This document shows positions 25,308 through 33,590 of a DNA stretch of 64,000 nucleotides, piece after piece (positions within the stretch are counted from its first letter, which is position 1; every line of letters starts with the position of its first letter). The stretch covers positions 1 through 64,000 of the forward strand of contig NZ_CANMTQ010000012.1 in the NCBI RefSeq assembly GCF_947500835.1. Reading direction: 5' to 3'. The stretch comes from an uncultured Halomonas sp. Its GTDB lineage: Bacteria > Pseudomonadota > Gammaproteobacteria > Pseudomonadales > Halomonadaceae. Below the pieces are notes generated by a model. That model did not search any database. It was not told where the DNA came from and worked only from the letters and a program-made list of their open reading frames with translations. The translations under genes and the position numbers were made by a program.

Positions 25308-26474
25308 ATGCTGCTGAAACTACGCTATAAATTGGCAATTGTCGTGGTACTGGTCATGATTGCCGCTGTCATTACCGTTGTACAAGTACATAGCAGCAAT
25401 ACCATCAACGTCGCTGCAACGACGACAGATAAGACAGGCGTACCGCAAACGTTCCCACCGACCGATATACCAATCGCTGACAATCCCGCACCGGCGCAGA
25501 CTCAAGAGCAGCCTCTTGTGATTGACAAGTCGCCGGAGCCTCTGACCCCGCCTCCTTACCGATCGCTGCGGGTGGTGCTCGATTGGTATCTGACGCCTTA
25601 TCACGCTCCATTGATCGTGGCGCGGGAACGCGATCTGTTCGATCAGGAAAACCTGGATGTCACCTTGATCACCCCGGCGGATCCGAGCGTTGCCCCAAAG
25701 CTGGTCGCTGCCCAGCGGGCCGAACTGGCAGTGACCTCGCAGCTGCAGTTGCACCTGATGGTCAAGCAGAATTTGCCGTTGGTTCGCGTAGGCGCCTTGG
25801 TACCGGTGCCGCTAGCCACCTTGCTGACACGTCGAGACACCGGTATAGAGCGGCTAGCGCAATTGAAGGGTAAAACGGTCGGCTACGTGCACGATGGACC
25901 GGCCCGAATATGGCTGGATGCCATGCTCAAGGACCAGTCGATAGGTCTAAGTGACATAACGTTGCAGCATGTGGATTTTGCTCTGATAGCGGCGCTGACC
26001 AACAAAGAGGTTGATGCCGTGATCGGTACCATGCGCCACGTGGATCGCCGTCAGTTAGCCCAGCAAGGCATCGTGGTCAACGAGTTCATGGTCGATGAAA
26101 GCGATCTACCGGCCTATGACGAACTGATCGTCGTCGCCAACCGGGATGTGCTGAGTCGGCATCGTCGCGATATCGGGCGGTTTTTCAATGCGGTGGAGAA
26201 GGCGACCCTCTGGCTCATCAATCATCCTGAGCAAGGCTGGGAGCTGGTGCGCAAGGCCGAGCCGGGTATCGACACCCCGGCCAATGCGCGTGCCTGGCCA
26301 GAAGTGCTGCGCTATCTGGCATTGCGCCCTGTCACGTTACAACGACAGCGTTATCAGCAGCTTGAAACCTATTTATTGCGCCGTGGTCTGATCGAAACAG
26401 CAACGTCAGCCAGACGCCTTGCCGTCGATATCGACGCCGAGCTCTTCCAGGATGACGCTTCACCGCAAGGATGA
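25308..26474 (+). CDS. Membrane-anchored NMT1/THI5-like substrate-binding protein
   Basis: 388 residues. One membrane segment at about 10-28, a Pro/Thr-rich linker to residue 85, then a type-2 periplasmic binding fold starting RVVLDWYLTPYHAPLIVARE, with VTLITPADPSVAPKLVAA and KGKTVGYV, as in ThiY/SsuA/NMT1 proteins that bind pyrimidine precursors, sulfonates or nitrate. The anchor is uncleaved (no AXA or lipobox), and no permease or ATPase gene is adjacent, so it is an orphan that may act as a sensor or work with a distant transporter. Ends 63 bp before the fusion nuclease. Confidence 0.8.
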   Translation: MLLKLRYKLAIVVVLVMIAAVITVVQVHSSNTINVAATTTDKTGVPQTFPPTDIPIADNPAPAQTQEQPLVIDKSPEPLTPPPYRSLRVVLDWYLTPYHAPLIVARERDLFDQENLDVTLITPADPSVAPKLVAAQRAELAVTSQLQLHLMVKQNLPLVRVGALVPVPLATLLTRRDTGIERLAQLKGKTVGYVHDGPARIWLDAMLKDQSIGLSDITLQHVDFALIAALTNKEVDAVIGTMRHVDRRQLAQQGIVVNEFMVDESDLPAYDELIVVANRDVLSRHRRDIGRFFNAVEKATLWLINHPEQGWELVRKAEPGIDTPANARAWPEVLRYLALRPVTLQRQRYQQLETYLLRRGLIETATSARRLAVDIDAELFQDDASPQG

Positions 26475-26537
26475 CAAAACGTTGCTTCCGCTCATGAAGA
26501 TTACCACCATACTTGGCAAGGAAACTGCGCCGCTTTT

Positions 26538-27929
26538 ATGAACGATCGCCCGCTCGTTTTTATCGATCTGGAAACCACCGGCACCCGCACCACCCGAGAC
26601 AGGATCACCGAAATTGCCGCCCTGCGCGTCATCGATGGCCAGGTCATCGAGCGCTTTACCACGCTGGTCGATCCGCAGACGGATATCCCGAGGCACATAC
26701 AGCAGATCACCGGTATCGACGACGCCATGGTGGACGGCGCCCCCACCTTCGAGGCCCTGGCTAATGAACTGTTCGCCTGGCTCGATGGTGATGCGATAGT
26801 GGCACACAACGCGCGTTTCGATTACGGCTTTCTGCGCAATGAATTCAAGCGCGCCGGACTGGACTACAGCACCAGCGTGATCTGCACCCTCAGGCTATCG
26901 CGCCGCCTGGCGCCCCAGCAGCGCCATCACAATCTCGACGCGCTGCTCAAACGCCATGGCCTGGGCGACTTCGACCGTCACCGCGCGGAAGGTGATGCGC
27001 GGGCAATGCTGGCGCTGTGGCAATACTGGCAGCATCAGCACGAGGGAGAACAGCTCGAAACCCTGATCCGAGCCCAGCTGCGTCAGTCCAGCCTGCCGGC
27101 CCATCTCGACCCGACTCGATTGCAATCATTACCCGAGCGCCCCGGCGTCTATCTGTTCTACGGCGAGAATCGCGCCATCTTGTACGTGGGCAAGAGCGTC
27201 AATCTGCGCAGCCGGGTACTCAGCCACTTCAACAGCGATCATCGCAACGATCGGGAGATGCGTCTGAGCCAGCAGATTCACGATCTGGAATGGCGTGAAA
27301 CCGCGGGAGATCTAGGCGCTCAACTGCTCGAAGCGCAATTGATCAAGGAGCTGATGCCGGTACACAACCGGCAGCTACGCCGTCAGAGTCGCCTGGTTAG
27401 CTGGCACTGGCCGGAAGATGAGCTTGCTCCTTGTCTGGTCGATGATGACAGCCTCAATCTATCTCATGAGCTGACCCTTTATGGCCTGTTTCGCACGCGC
27501 AAGGATGCGCGCAACGCCCTGAGTCAGATTGCCGAGGAGTATCGTCTGTGCCCTCAGGTCCTCGGCTTGACCAATGGCAAGGGGCGCTGTTTCGCGCAGC
27601 AATTGGGGCGCTGCGCCGGCGCCTGTTGCGGCAAGGAATCTCTGGAAGATCATGCCGGCCGCGCCCGGGAAGCACTCGAGCGCCTGAGGGTACAGCAGTG
27701 GGCCTGGCAGGGGCGGGTGGCATTCGGTGAAACCGCCCAGGACGGCAAGCAGGTCTGGCATGTGGTGGATCATTGGTGCTATCTGGGTAGCCTGGAACGG
27801 CTCGACGAGTCTGAACTTGTCTCCCTGACCGCACAGAAAGCGCGTTTCGATGTAGATACCTACAAGATTCTCAATCGCTTTCTGACCCGCCAGCCGGAGC
27901 AGGTCGAGGTTCGGCCGCTACAGGCTTGA
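26538..27929 (+). CDS. DnaQ-like exonuclease fused to a GIY-YIG (Cho/UvrC-N) nuclease
   Basis: 463 residues. Residues 5-165 are a DEDDh 3'-5' exonuclease (FIDLETTG with Asp10/Glu12, HNARFDYGFL with His90/Asp95, HRAEGDA with His148/Asp153). Residues 200-280 are a GIY-YIG domain (PGVYLFYGENRAILYVGKS, LRSRV). A UvrC-like cysteine-rich segment follows (KGRCFAQQLGRCAGACC), while the C-terminal UvrC endonuclease and HhH domains are absent, as in Cho. The fusion is known in several bacteria; it probably acts in repair-associated 3' incision and trimming. No LexA-like site is visible upstream. Confidence 0.88.
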   Translation: MNDRPLVFIDLETTGTRTTRDRITEIAALRVIDGQVIERFTTLVDPQTDIPRHIQQITGIDDAMVDGAPTFEALANELFAWLDGDAIVAHNARFDYGFLRNEFKRAGLDYSTSVICTLRLSRRLAPQQRHHNLDALLKRHGLGDFDRHRAEGDARAMLALWQYWQHQHEGEQLETLIRAQLRQSSLPAHLDPTRLQSLPERPGVYLFYGENRAILYVGKSVNLRSRVLSHFNSDHRNDREMRLSQQIHDLEWRETAGDLGAQLLEAQLIKELMPVHNRQLRRQSRLVSWHWPEDELAPCLVDDDSLNLSHELTLYGLFRTRKDARNALSQIAEEYRLCPQVLGLTNGKGRCFAQQLGRCAGACCGKESLEDHAGRAREALERLRVQQWAWQGRVAFGETAQDGKQVWHVVDHWCYLGSLERLDESELVSLTAQKARFDVDTYKILNRFLTRQPEQVEVRPLQA

Positions 27930-27948
27930 TGTTTCCATTTACAGAAAA

Positions 27949-28752
27949 TCAAAGCGGTCGATTCTCGAGAAATTCATTCACTGCCCGCCGAAACGCTTCC
28001 GGCACTTCGGCATGCAGCCAATGTCCCGCGTCTAGTGTCTCTATTTCCGCCTGCGGCAGCACTTCTTTCAGCTGGGGCAGGAGCTTGTCGCTGACATAGC
28101 CGGAATTCGCACCGCGCAGCACCAGGGTCGGTCCTTCGTAGACGCCCTCACCCGCCGGCTCGGCAATGATATCCTCATAGGCTGCTTCGATTTCATCGAG
28201 ACCGACCCGCAGGCGCATCACATCGTCGTCGCCACGTACCAGGTTAGTTGCCAGGAACATGCGAACCGCCGGTGTTTCGACAGCTTCGGCCATCAATGCA
28301 TCGGCTTCCTTGCGGGAGGTGGGCTCGCCTTCCACTACTCGGCGAAGCGCGGCAAAGACACTCTCGTGATCGTGACCATAGGCGACCGGCGCAATATCCG
28401 CGACGATCAATGAGGATAGACGCTCCGGCGCGAGACGAGCTACGGTAATGGCCACCTTGCCCCCCATGGAATGGCCCAATAGATCGCAGCGCTCTATTTC
28501 GAGCTTATCGAGCAAGGCGATCACATCCTGGGCCATTACGGCGTAACCCATCTCCTCGGCATGAGGTGAGCGGCCGTGATTGCGCAGGTCCACGGTGATT
28601 ACGCGGCGCTTTTGCTGCCACTGCTTGACGTGGGAGCGCCAGTTATCCGCGCTGCCGAACAAGCCGTGCATCACGATCAACGGCACGCCATCCTGCCCAC
28701 CGCTATCCTGCTCACTGCTGTCCTGATAGTAGAGTTCGACGGAGTCGCTCAT
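27949..28752 (-). CDS. Alpha/beta hydrolase, YbfF-type esterase
   Basis: 267 residues from the ATG at 28750-28752 (AAGGAAGG upstream). Hydrolase motifs: VMHGLFGSADNW (oxyanion region), nucleophile elbow GHSMGG, acidic residue in the second half, and catalytic His in DAGHWLHAE. Highest resemblance is to Escherichia coli YbfF, a small-acyl esterase/thioesterase. A short low-complexity linker near residue 8-20 (QDSSEQDSGGQDG) is encoded by imperfect repeats and is not in YbfF. Lies convergent with the fusion nuclease and upstream of the inverted-repeat element. Confidence 0.85.
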   Translation of the reverse strand: MSDSVELYYQDSSEQDSGGQDGVPLIVMHGLFGSADNWRSHVKQWQQKRRVITVDLRNHGRSPHAEEMGYAVMAQDVIALLDKLEIERCDLLGHSMGGKVAITVARLAPERLSSLIVADIAPVAYGHDHESVFAALRRVVEGEPTSRKEADALMAEAVETPAVRMFLATNLVRGDDDVMRLRVGLDEIEAAYEDIIAEPAGEGVYEGPTLVLRGANSGYVSDKLLPQLKEVLPQAEIETLDAGHWLHAEVPEAFRRAVNEFLENRPL

Positions 28753-28795
28753 GCTGCCTTCCTTTTCAGCCCATATTGACATTCCTAAATATCCT

Positions 28796-28936
28796 AGAAC
28801 CTGTTTACGGTCTAGCGAGTTAGAGTCAGACGAGGCAAATTCGGACGAAAAAACGGAGTTTACTGGTGTAAATGAGTATTTTGAAAACGAATTTAACGAC
28901 GTATGGCCGACACGCAGCTGACCGTAGACAGGTTCT
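28796..28936. mobile_element. MITE-like inverted-repeat element
   Basis: 141 bp bounded by AGAACCTGTTTACGGTC (28796-28812) and its inverse GACCGTAGACAGGTTCT (28920-28936), 16 of 17 bases complementary. It has no coding capacity and is AT-richer than its surroundings. The right end supplies the last base of the yhhQ stop codon, so insertion may have set that gene's C-terminus. The ends resemble the repeat at 33944-33998. No transposase is nearby, so it would depend on one supplied elsewhere. Confidence 0.6.
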
Positions 28937-29601
28937 CAAATGCCTTCCTGGGAAGGCCTTGCCCCCCAGCGTAACAGGCTTCGGCTCAACCACCCCAGCA
29001 GCAAGCCATACATGGGCAAGAAAAGCGTCAACGAGATGATCAATTTGACCGCATAATCGAGCCAGGCGATCTCCACCCAGTGGCTGGCCATGAAGGCATC
29101 AGGTCCTTGATGAAAGGCGATGGCGAAAAATGCGAAGGTATCCGCAAGATTACCGAACACCGTCGAAAGCGCTGGAGCCACCCACCAGCGGGCACTACGG
29201 CGCAGGCGATCGAATATCTGAATATCGAGCAGCTGGCCGATCACATAGGCCATGAAGCTTGCCAGCGCGATACGTGCGACGAACAGATTGAAGTCGCCCA
29301 GTGCCGAGATGCTACGGAACTCTCCTTTCTCGAACATGACCGACAGCACATAGGAGACCACCAGCGCAGGCAGCATGACCCGGGCAATGATCACTCGCGC
29401 CGGTCCCTTGCCGAAGAGTCTGACGGTAAGATCCGTGGCCAGAAAGATGAACGGGAAGCTGAACGCCCCCCAGGTGGTATGCAAGCCGGCAATCGTGAAA
29501 GGCAGTTGCACCAGATAGTTGCTCGCGGCGATCACGAGGATATGAAACGCCACCAGCGCTATCAGGCAGCGACGTATCTGTTCTTCGGACAACAACAGCA
29601 T
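28936..29601 (-). CDS. yhhQ: Queuosine precursor transporter
   Basis: 221 residues, six predicted spans, matching YhhQ (COG1738): NYLVQLPFTIAGLHTTWGAFSFP, ATDLTVRLFGK and FGNLADTFAFFAIAF. YhhQ imports preQ0/preQ1 for queuosine tRNA modification. AAGGAA lies six bases before the ATG and is part of a preQ1-I riboswitch (29608-29650), so import would be shut off at the translation step when preQ1 is plentiful. The stop codon touches the end of the inverted-repeat element downstream. Confidence 0.93.
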   Translation of the reverse strand: MLLLSEEQIRRCLIALVAFHILVIAASNYLVQLPFTIAGLHTTWGAFSFPFIFLATDLTVRLFGKGPARVIIARVMLPALVVSYVLSVMFEKGEFRSISALGDFNLFVARIALASFMAYVIGQLLDIQIFDRLRRSARWWVAPALSTVFGNLADTFAFFAIAFHQGPDAFMASHWVEIAWLDYAVKLIISLTLFLPMYGLLLGWLSRSLLRWGARPSQEGI

Positions 29602-29607
29602 CGAGGA

Positions 29608-29650
29608 TTCCTTTTTTTATACCGCCGAGGGGGTGAGGGAACCCTCGCGC
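29608..29650 (-). promoter_or_regulatory. preQ1-I riboswitch controlling yhhQ translation
   Basis: Read on the minus strand: stem P1 GAGGG/CCCTC (29642-29646 with 29627-29631, extendable by three pairs with one bulge), loop TTCCCTCACC, then an A-rich tail TATAAAAAAAGGAA. Loop TTCC (29638-29641) can pair with GGAA (29608-29611), forming the H-type pseudoknot of the class-I preQ1 aptamer. That GGAA is the yhhQ ribosome-binding site, so ligand binding should hide it. Downstream gene is a preQ1/preQ0 transporter, the expected target. Confidence 0.75.
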
Positions 29651-29690
29651 ATCGATGAGACATGACTGGAGCGGTGCATGGTAACCACAA

Positions 29691-29717
29691 ATCGGGCCCG
29701 CCGAAAGCGGGCCCGAT
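29691..29717 (-). terminator. Terminator after prpE
   Basis: ATCGGGCCCGC and GCGGGCCCGAT form an 11-pair stem with a five-base loop just below the prpE stop. The T run is short (TTGT), but the stem is strong enough to separate prpE from yhhQ. Confidence 0.7.
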
Positions 29718-29739
29718 GACAGTAGATCGGATCAGGCGA

Positions 29740-31650
29740 CTAAACCTGTTTTGACTGATGCGCGGCCCCCACTTCTCGATCCACCATGTGCTCGTGCACT
29801 TCCTGCAGGCTGGTAGGATCATCGATGGTGGACGGCATGCCGAACTCCTTGCCATCGGCGATGGTGCGCAAAAGCTTTCGCAGTATCTTGCCGGAACGGG
29901 TCTTGGGCAGGCGCGATACCACCAGTACCTGTTTCAAGGACGCCACCGCGCCGATCTGAGCGCGAACCAGGGCGATCAACTCCTTTTCAAGGGCGTGTGT
30001 ATCGCCATCGAAGCCATCCTTGGGAATCACCAGCCCCAAGGGTACCTGCCCTTTCAAATCGTCGAGAATACCGATCACGGCACATTCCGCCACTGCCGCA
30101 TGAGACCCCAGCACCTCCTCCATCTCACCGGTGGACAGACGATGGCCTGCCACGTTGATGACATCATCGGTGCGCCCCATGATGAACAGATAGCCGTCTT
30201 CGTCGAAGTAGCCCCCGTCGCCGGTCAGATAACAGCCGGGTATCGCCGCCATATAGGCCTGGTGAAAGCGCTTTGGATTACGCCAGATACCGGTGAGGCA
30301 CCCTGGCGGCATGGGCTGGCGTATAACGATACTGCCCTGCTCATGAGCTGTCGCGGGTTCTCCCTGACGATTGATCACCTGCACGTCATAGCCCGGCACC
30401 GGTACCGTCGCGGAACCGGGCTTGACCGGCATGGACTCAAGCCCCTGCAGATTGGCGGCAATGGCCCAGCCGGTCTCGGTCTGCCACCAGTGATCGATCA
30501 CCGGCACGTCAATCAGATCATCGAGCCAGTGAAAGGTCGGCGGATCGAGCCGTTCACCGGCAAGAAACAACGTCTTGAGACAGGAAATATCGTACTTCTC
30601 CAGCCATTTACCGTCCGGGTCTTCTTTCTTGACCGCACGAAAGGCGGTCGGAGCAGTAAAGAATGCCTTGACGCCATACTCGGAAATCAGACGCCAGAAC
30701 GCCCCTGCGTCTGGCGTGCGGACCGGCTTGCCTTCGTAAACGACGGTGGTGCATCCCAGAATCAAGGGCGCATAGACGATATAGGAGTGCCCCACCACCC
30801 AGCCGACATCCGACGCTGAAAAGAAGACCTCCCCTGGCGCCATGCCATAGACACGCTCCATGGAGTAGTGCAGCGCCACCGCGTAGCCGCCATGATCGCG
30901 CACCACCCCCTTGGGCTTACCGGTCGTGCCGGAGGTGTAAAGGATGTAGAGAGGATCGGTGCCCTTGACCGGTACGCAGTCTGCTGGCGTGGCGTTTTCC
31001 ATCAGCGCTTGCCAATCATGATCGATATCGCCCAGATCGGCCTGAGCCTGCTCGCGCTGGAGGATGACACAGGCCGAGGGCTTGTAAGCGCTCGCGGCGA
31101 TGGCCTTGTCGACGATGGGCTTGTAAGGAATGACCGTATCGACTTCGATGCCACAGGACGCGGCCACCACCACCTTGGGTTCCGCGTCCTCGATGCGCAT
31201 TGCCAGTTCATGGGGAGCAAAGCCGCCGAACACCACGGAGTGAATCGCTCCCAGGCGCGCGCAGGCATACATTGCTATCAGCGCCTCGGGCACCATGGGC
31301 ATGTAGATGGCCACTCGGTCGCCCTTCTCCACGCCCAACCCTGCCAAGGCCCCGGCGAAGATTGCCACCTGATCACGCAGCTCACGGTAGCTGTACTGCC
31401 GACGCTGCCCGGACACCGGTGAATCCCAGAAGATCGCTGGCTGGTCGCCTCGTCCGGACTCGACATGATGATCCAATGCGACATGACAGATATTCAGCTC
31501 GCCGTCGTCATACCAACGGGCATGATCCTGTTCGTTGTAACTCAAAATGGTCTGGGGCGATTTGAACCAGGGAATGCGTTGAGCCTGCTCTGCCCAGAAC
31601 GCCTCAGGGTGCTGAATCGATTGTTGAAACTCGGACTGGTAGGTACTCAT
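29740..31650 (-). CDS. prpE: Propionyl-CoA synthetase
   Basis: 636 residues of the ANL superfamily with the PrpE-specific phosphate loop YTSGTTGKPKGVVRDHGG (from residue 238), WWQTETGW, GRTDDVINVAGHRLSTGE and the catalytic lysine Lys588 in TRSGKILRK. It makes propionyl-CoA from propionate and ATP in the cytoplasm and is also active on acetate at low rate. The methylcitrate genes prpBCD are not in the window. Two ATTGTCGACAAT-like palindromes upstream point to propionate-responsive GntR control. A terminator follows. Confidence 0.92.
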   Translation of the reverse strand: MSTYQSEFQQSIQHPEAFWAEQAQRIPWFKSPQTILSYNEQDHARWYDDGELNICHVALDHHVESGRGDQPAIFWDSPVSGQRRQYSYRELRDQVAIFAGALAGLGVEKGDRVAIYMPMVPEALIAMYACARLGAIHSVVFGGFAPHELAMRIEDAEPKVVVAASCGIEVDTVIPYKPIVDKAIAASAYKPSACVILQREQAQADLGDIDHDWQALMENATPADCVPVKGTDPLYILYTSGTTGKPKGVVRDHGGYAVALHYSMERVYGMAPGEVFFSASDVGWVVGHSYIVYAPLILGCTTVVYEGKPVRTPDAGAFWRLISEYGVKAFFTAPTAFRAVKKEDPDGKWLEKYDISCLKTLFLAGERLDPPTFHWLDDLIDVPVIDHWWQTETGWAIAANLQGLESMPVKPGSATVPVPGYDVQVINRQGEPATAHEQGSIVIRQPMPPGCLTGIWRNPKRFHQAYMAAIPGCYLTGDGGYFDEDGYLFIMGRTDDVINVAGHRLSTGEMEEVLGSHAAVAECAVIGILDDLKGQVPLGLVIPKDGFDGDTHALEKELIALVRAQIGAVASLKQVLVVSRLPKTRSGKILRKLLRTIADGKEFGMPSTIDDPTSLQEVHEHMVDREVGAAHQSKQV

Positions 31651-31729
31651 GGAAAGCTCGCCTCATTAAGGAAGAACGTGTCGAAGGATCAACGCCAAGG
31701 TTCAAGGTACTATCGATCCCAAACCATCG

Positions 31730-31741
31730 ATTGTTGACACT
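31730..31741. promoter_or_regulatory. Imperfect GntR-type operator, prpE promoter
   Basis: ATTGTTGACACT matches 10 of 12 positions of the perfect palindrome at 31836-31847 and lies 80 bp upstream of the prpE start. Confidence 0.45.
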
Positions 31742-31835
31742 CTAGGCGATGTCATGGCGCTTTCCACTCATACCATCGGCTAACTACTCCTGTTGAAAAG
31801 CAATAAATGAGTCTTTGTGACTAAAACATCTTCTC

Positions 31836-31847
31836 ATTGTCGACAAT
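31836..31847. promoter_or_regulatory. Perfect palindrome ATTGTCGACAAT, likely GntR-type (PrpR) operator
   Basis: A perfect 12-bp palindrome 186 bp upstream of prpE. From memory it is the type of site attributed to GntR-family PrpR regulators of propionate genes in gammaproteobacteria; that attribution was not checked here. A near copy at 31730-31741 supports function. Confidence 0.6.
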
Positions 31848-32037
31848 CAGCTGATCTACACAGTATCCAGCACCGGCGTCGTTTGGGCTTTACCGTTAAA
31901 TATACGTTTGAATAAGTATCGCGGAGTTGTTGAAGATTTGCTAAATCAGGAAGAGAGTAATGTAGTCTTTATTCGCCAAACCAGCGTCCACCCAAACTAG
32001 GGCGCCCTCACTGCTAGACGCACCCGGGAGATGCAAC

Positions 32038-32352
32038 ATGAGCACTCGTCAGCCTGCGGCACAGTTGCTCGAAAAAGGCGATGGCAGCGTTGTCGAAGCC
32101 ACTAATCTTCTCAAGGCCATGGCCAACGAAAATCGTCTGCGCATATTGTGCCTACTTGATGAAACAGAACTATCCGTTTCCGAACTGAATTCACGCCTGG
32201 TCTTAAGTCAATCCGCCTTGTCGCAGCACCTAGCCATTCTTCGGCGCGAAGGATTGGTCAACACCCGGCGCTCTTCTCAAACGATCTACTATTCCTTGCA
32301 GGGTGACGAGGCGCGCACCGTAGTGGAAACCCTGGCCAAGCTCTACGCCTAG
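32038..32352 (+). CDS. ArsR/SmtB-family regulator, BigR/YgaV-like but with one cysteine
   Basis: 104 residues, winged helix with recognition helix SQSALSQHLAILRREGLV (about 64-81). It resembles the redox/persulfide-sensing BigR/SqrR/YgaV group: AMANENRLRILCLLDETELSV contains the first sensing position (Cys38), but the second, normally a Cys in the C-terminal LYC segment, is Ala here (LYA, residue 104). Disulfide or tetrasulfide switching between two cysteines would be impossible within one subunit. GGGAG is seven bases before the ATG. Target genes unknown; divergent from prpE. Confidence 0.85.
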   Translation: MSTRQPAAQLLEKGDGSVVEATNLLKAMANENRLRILCLLDETELSVSELNSRLVLSQSALSQHLAILRREGLVNTRRSSQTIYYSLQGDEARTVVETLAKLYA

Positions 32353-32389
32353 TGGCTGTTACTCGTTGCCGCTCACAGGAAGTCGACGC

Positions 32390-33430
32390 TCAGCGCCGCT
32401 GCCATCCGCCGGCTTCGAGCACTTCATAGACACGCTGTAACCCATGCTCAACTCCCATCGAGGCCGCCAACCCCATACGTTCGGTCAGGCCGCGCTTTTT
32501 CTCGAGCGCCACGGTCATCACTCGCGCCTGGGTCATCCGTCCGAGTAGATACGCCTCGCTGGTGCCTACTTCATCAATCAGGCCATTTTTTACCGCTTCG
32601 CTGCCATACCATATTTCGCCGGTTGCCACGGCTTCGATATCGAGTTGGGGGCGCCGCTCGCCGACATAATGCTTGAAAAGCTCATGAGTGTTTTCCAGAT
32701 CGTCCAGGAACTTTTCCCGTCCCTCTTCGGTATTCTCCCCCAGCACCGTCAAGGTGCGCTTGTAGCGCCCCGCGGTCAGCAGCTCGACGTCGATATCGTT
32801 TTTCTTGAGCAGGCGATGAATGTTGGGCAATTGCGCTACCACGCCGATGGAACCAAGCACGGCAAAGGGGGCGGCCCGTATACGATCGGCACAGCAGGCC
32901 ATGAGATAACCACCGCTGGCCGCCACCTTGTCGACGCACACTGTCGTGGTCACCTTGGCCTCGCGCAGACGATCGAGCTGCGCTGCCGCCAAGCCATAGG
33001 CATGTACCAGTCCACCCGGGGATTCAAGCCGCAAGACGACTTCATCATTCTCGCCAACCACCCCCAGCAGCGCAGAAATCTCCTCGCTGAATCGCGAAGT
33101 CGCCGACGCCTTGATGTCGCCCTTGAAATCCAGCACCCAGACCGTCTGCTTCCGAGGCTCATTTTCGCTATCGCAAGCGGCGCGAATTTCATCCTTGTCG
33201 TCCTTCTTGAAGCGTTTAAGGGCCATTTTGCGACGCTTGCGATCCATGCCGGATAAGCGCAGACGGCGTTGGCGACTACGCAATCGCTTGTTGAGCTCTT
33301 CGATTCGCAGGCGACTATGCTCCTCCTGCCCCCGGGCCTTGCCAATCAATGCAATCAACACGCCAACGACCAGGGCCAAGGTGACCACCTGTGCCAAGAA
33401 CATGCCGTATTCCGCTAACCATTCTTTCAC
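32390..33430 (-). CDS. sohB: Inner-membrane serine protease SohB
   Basis: 346 residues, the normal size. One membrane anchor at about 10-30, a very basic cytoplasmic or periplasmic linker (LRSRQRRLRLSGMDRKRRK, 50-70), then the S49 peptidase domain with catalytic Ser172 (AASGGYLMA) and Lys224 (AGRYKRTL). SohB belongs to the signal-peptide-peptidase A family and probably degrades cleaved signal peptides or membrane protein fragments. Convergent with the ArsR gene at 38 bp. Confidence 0.92.
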   Translation of the reverse strand: MKEWLAEYGMFLAQVVTLALVVGVLIALIGKARGQEEHSRLRIEELNKRLRSRQRRLRLSGMDRKRRKMALKRFKKDDKDEIRAACDSENEPRKQTVWVLDFKGDIKASATSRFSEEISALLGVVGENDEVVLRLESPGGLVHAYGLAAAQLDRLREAKVTTTVCVDKVAASGGYLMACCADRIRAAPFAVLGSIGVVAQLPNIHRLLKKNDIDVELLTAGRYKRTLTVLGENTEEGREKFLDDLENTHELFKHYVGERRPQLDIEAVATGEIWYGSEAVKNGLIDEVGTSEAYLLGRMTQARVMTVALEKKRGLTERMGLAASMGVEHGLQRVYEVLEAGGWQRR

Positions 33431-33590
33431 TGAAGCCTTCTCCGTTTATCTTTTTTCAACATTTCATGTCCGCGATGCCATGCATCAGGGCCATTGAATT
33501 GATAGGCGATCACACGTCATCCCTTGACGTAGACTGACCGTTTGCCACACATTCGCGTTCCCCTTTCAGTTCACGACACGAGAATTTTCG

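Larger units (their letters stand above)
31651..32037. other. 387-base divergent intergenic region between prpE and the ArsR gene
   Basis: No open frame of interest. It is AT-richer than its surroundings, holds both divergent promoters and the two palindromes listed separately (31730-31741, 31836-31847), and a 4-base-arm repeat ATAC/GTAT near 31910-31928 that could serve the ArsR protein. No confident -35/-10 pair was found. Confidence 0.5.

Noticed and set aside
29758..30819. 353-residue open frame antisense to prpE
   Set aside because: prpE has complete catalytic motifs on the other strand; the antisense product resembles nothing.
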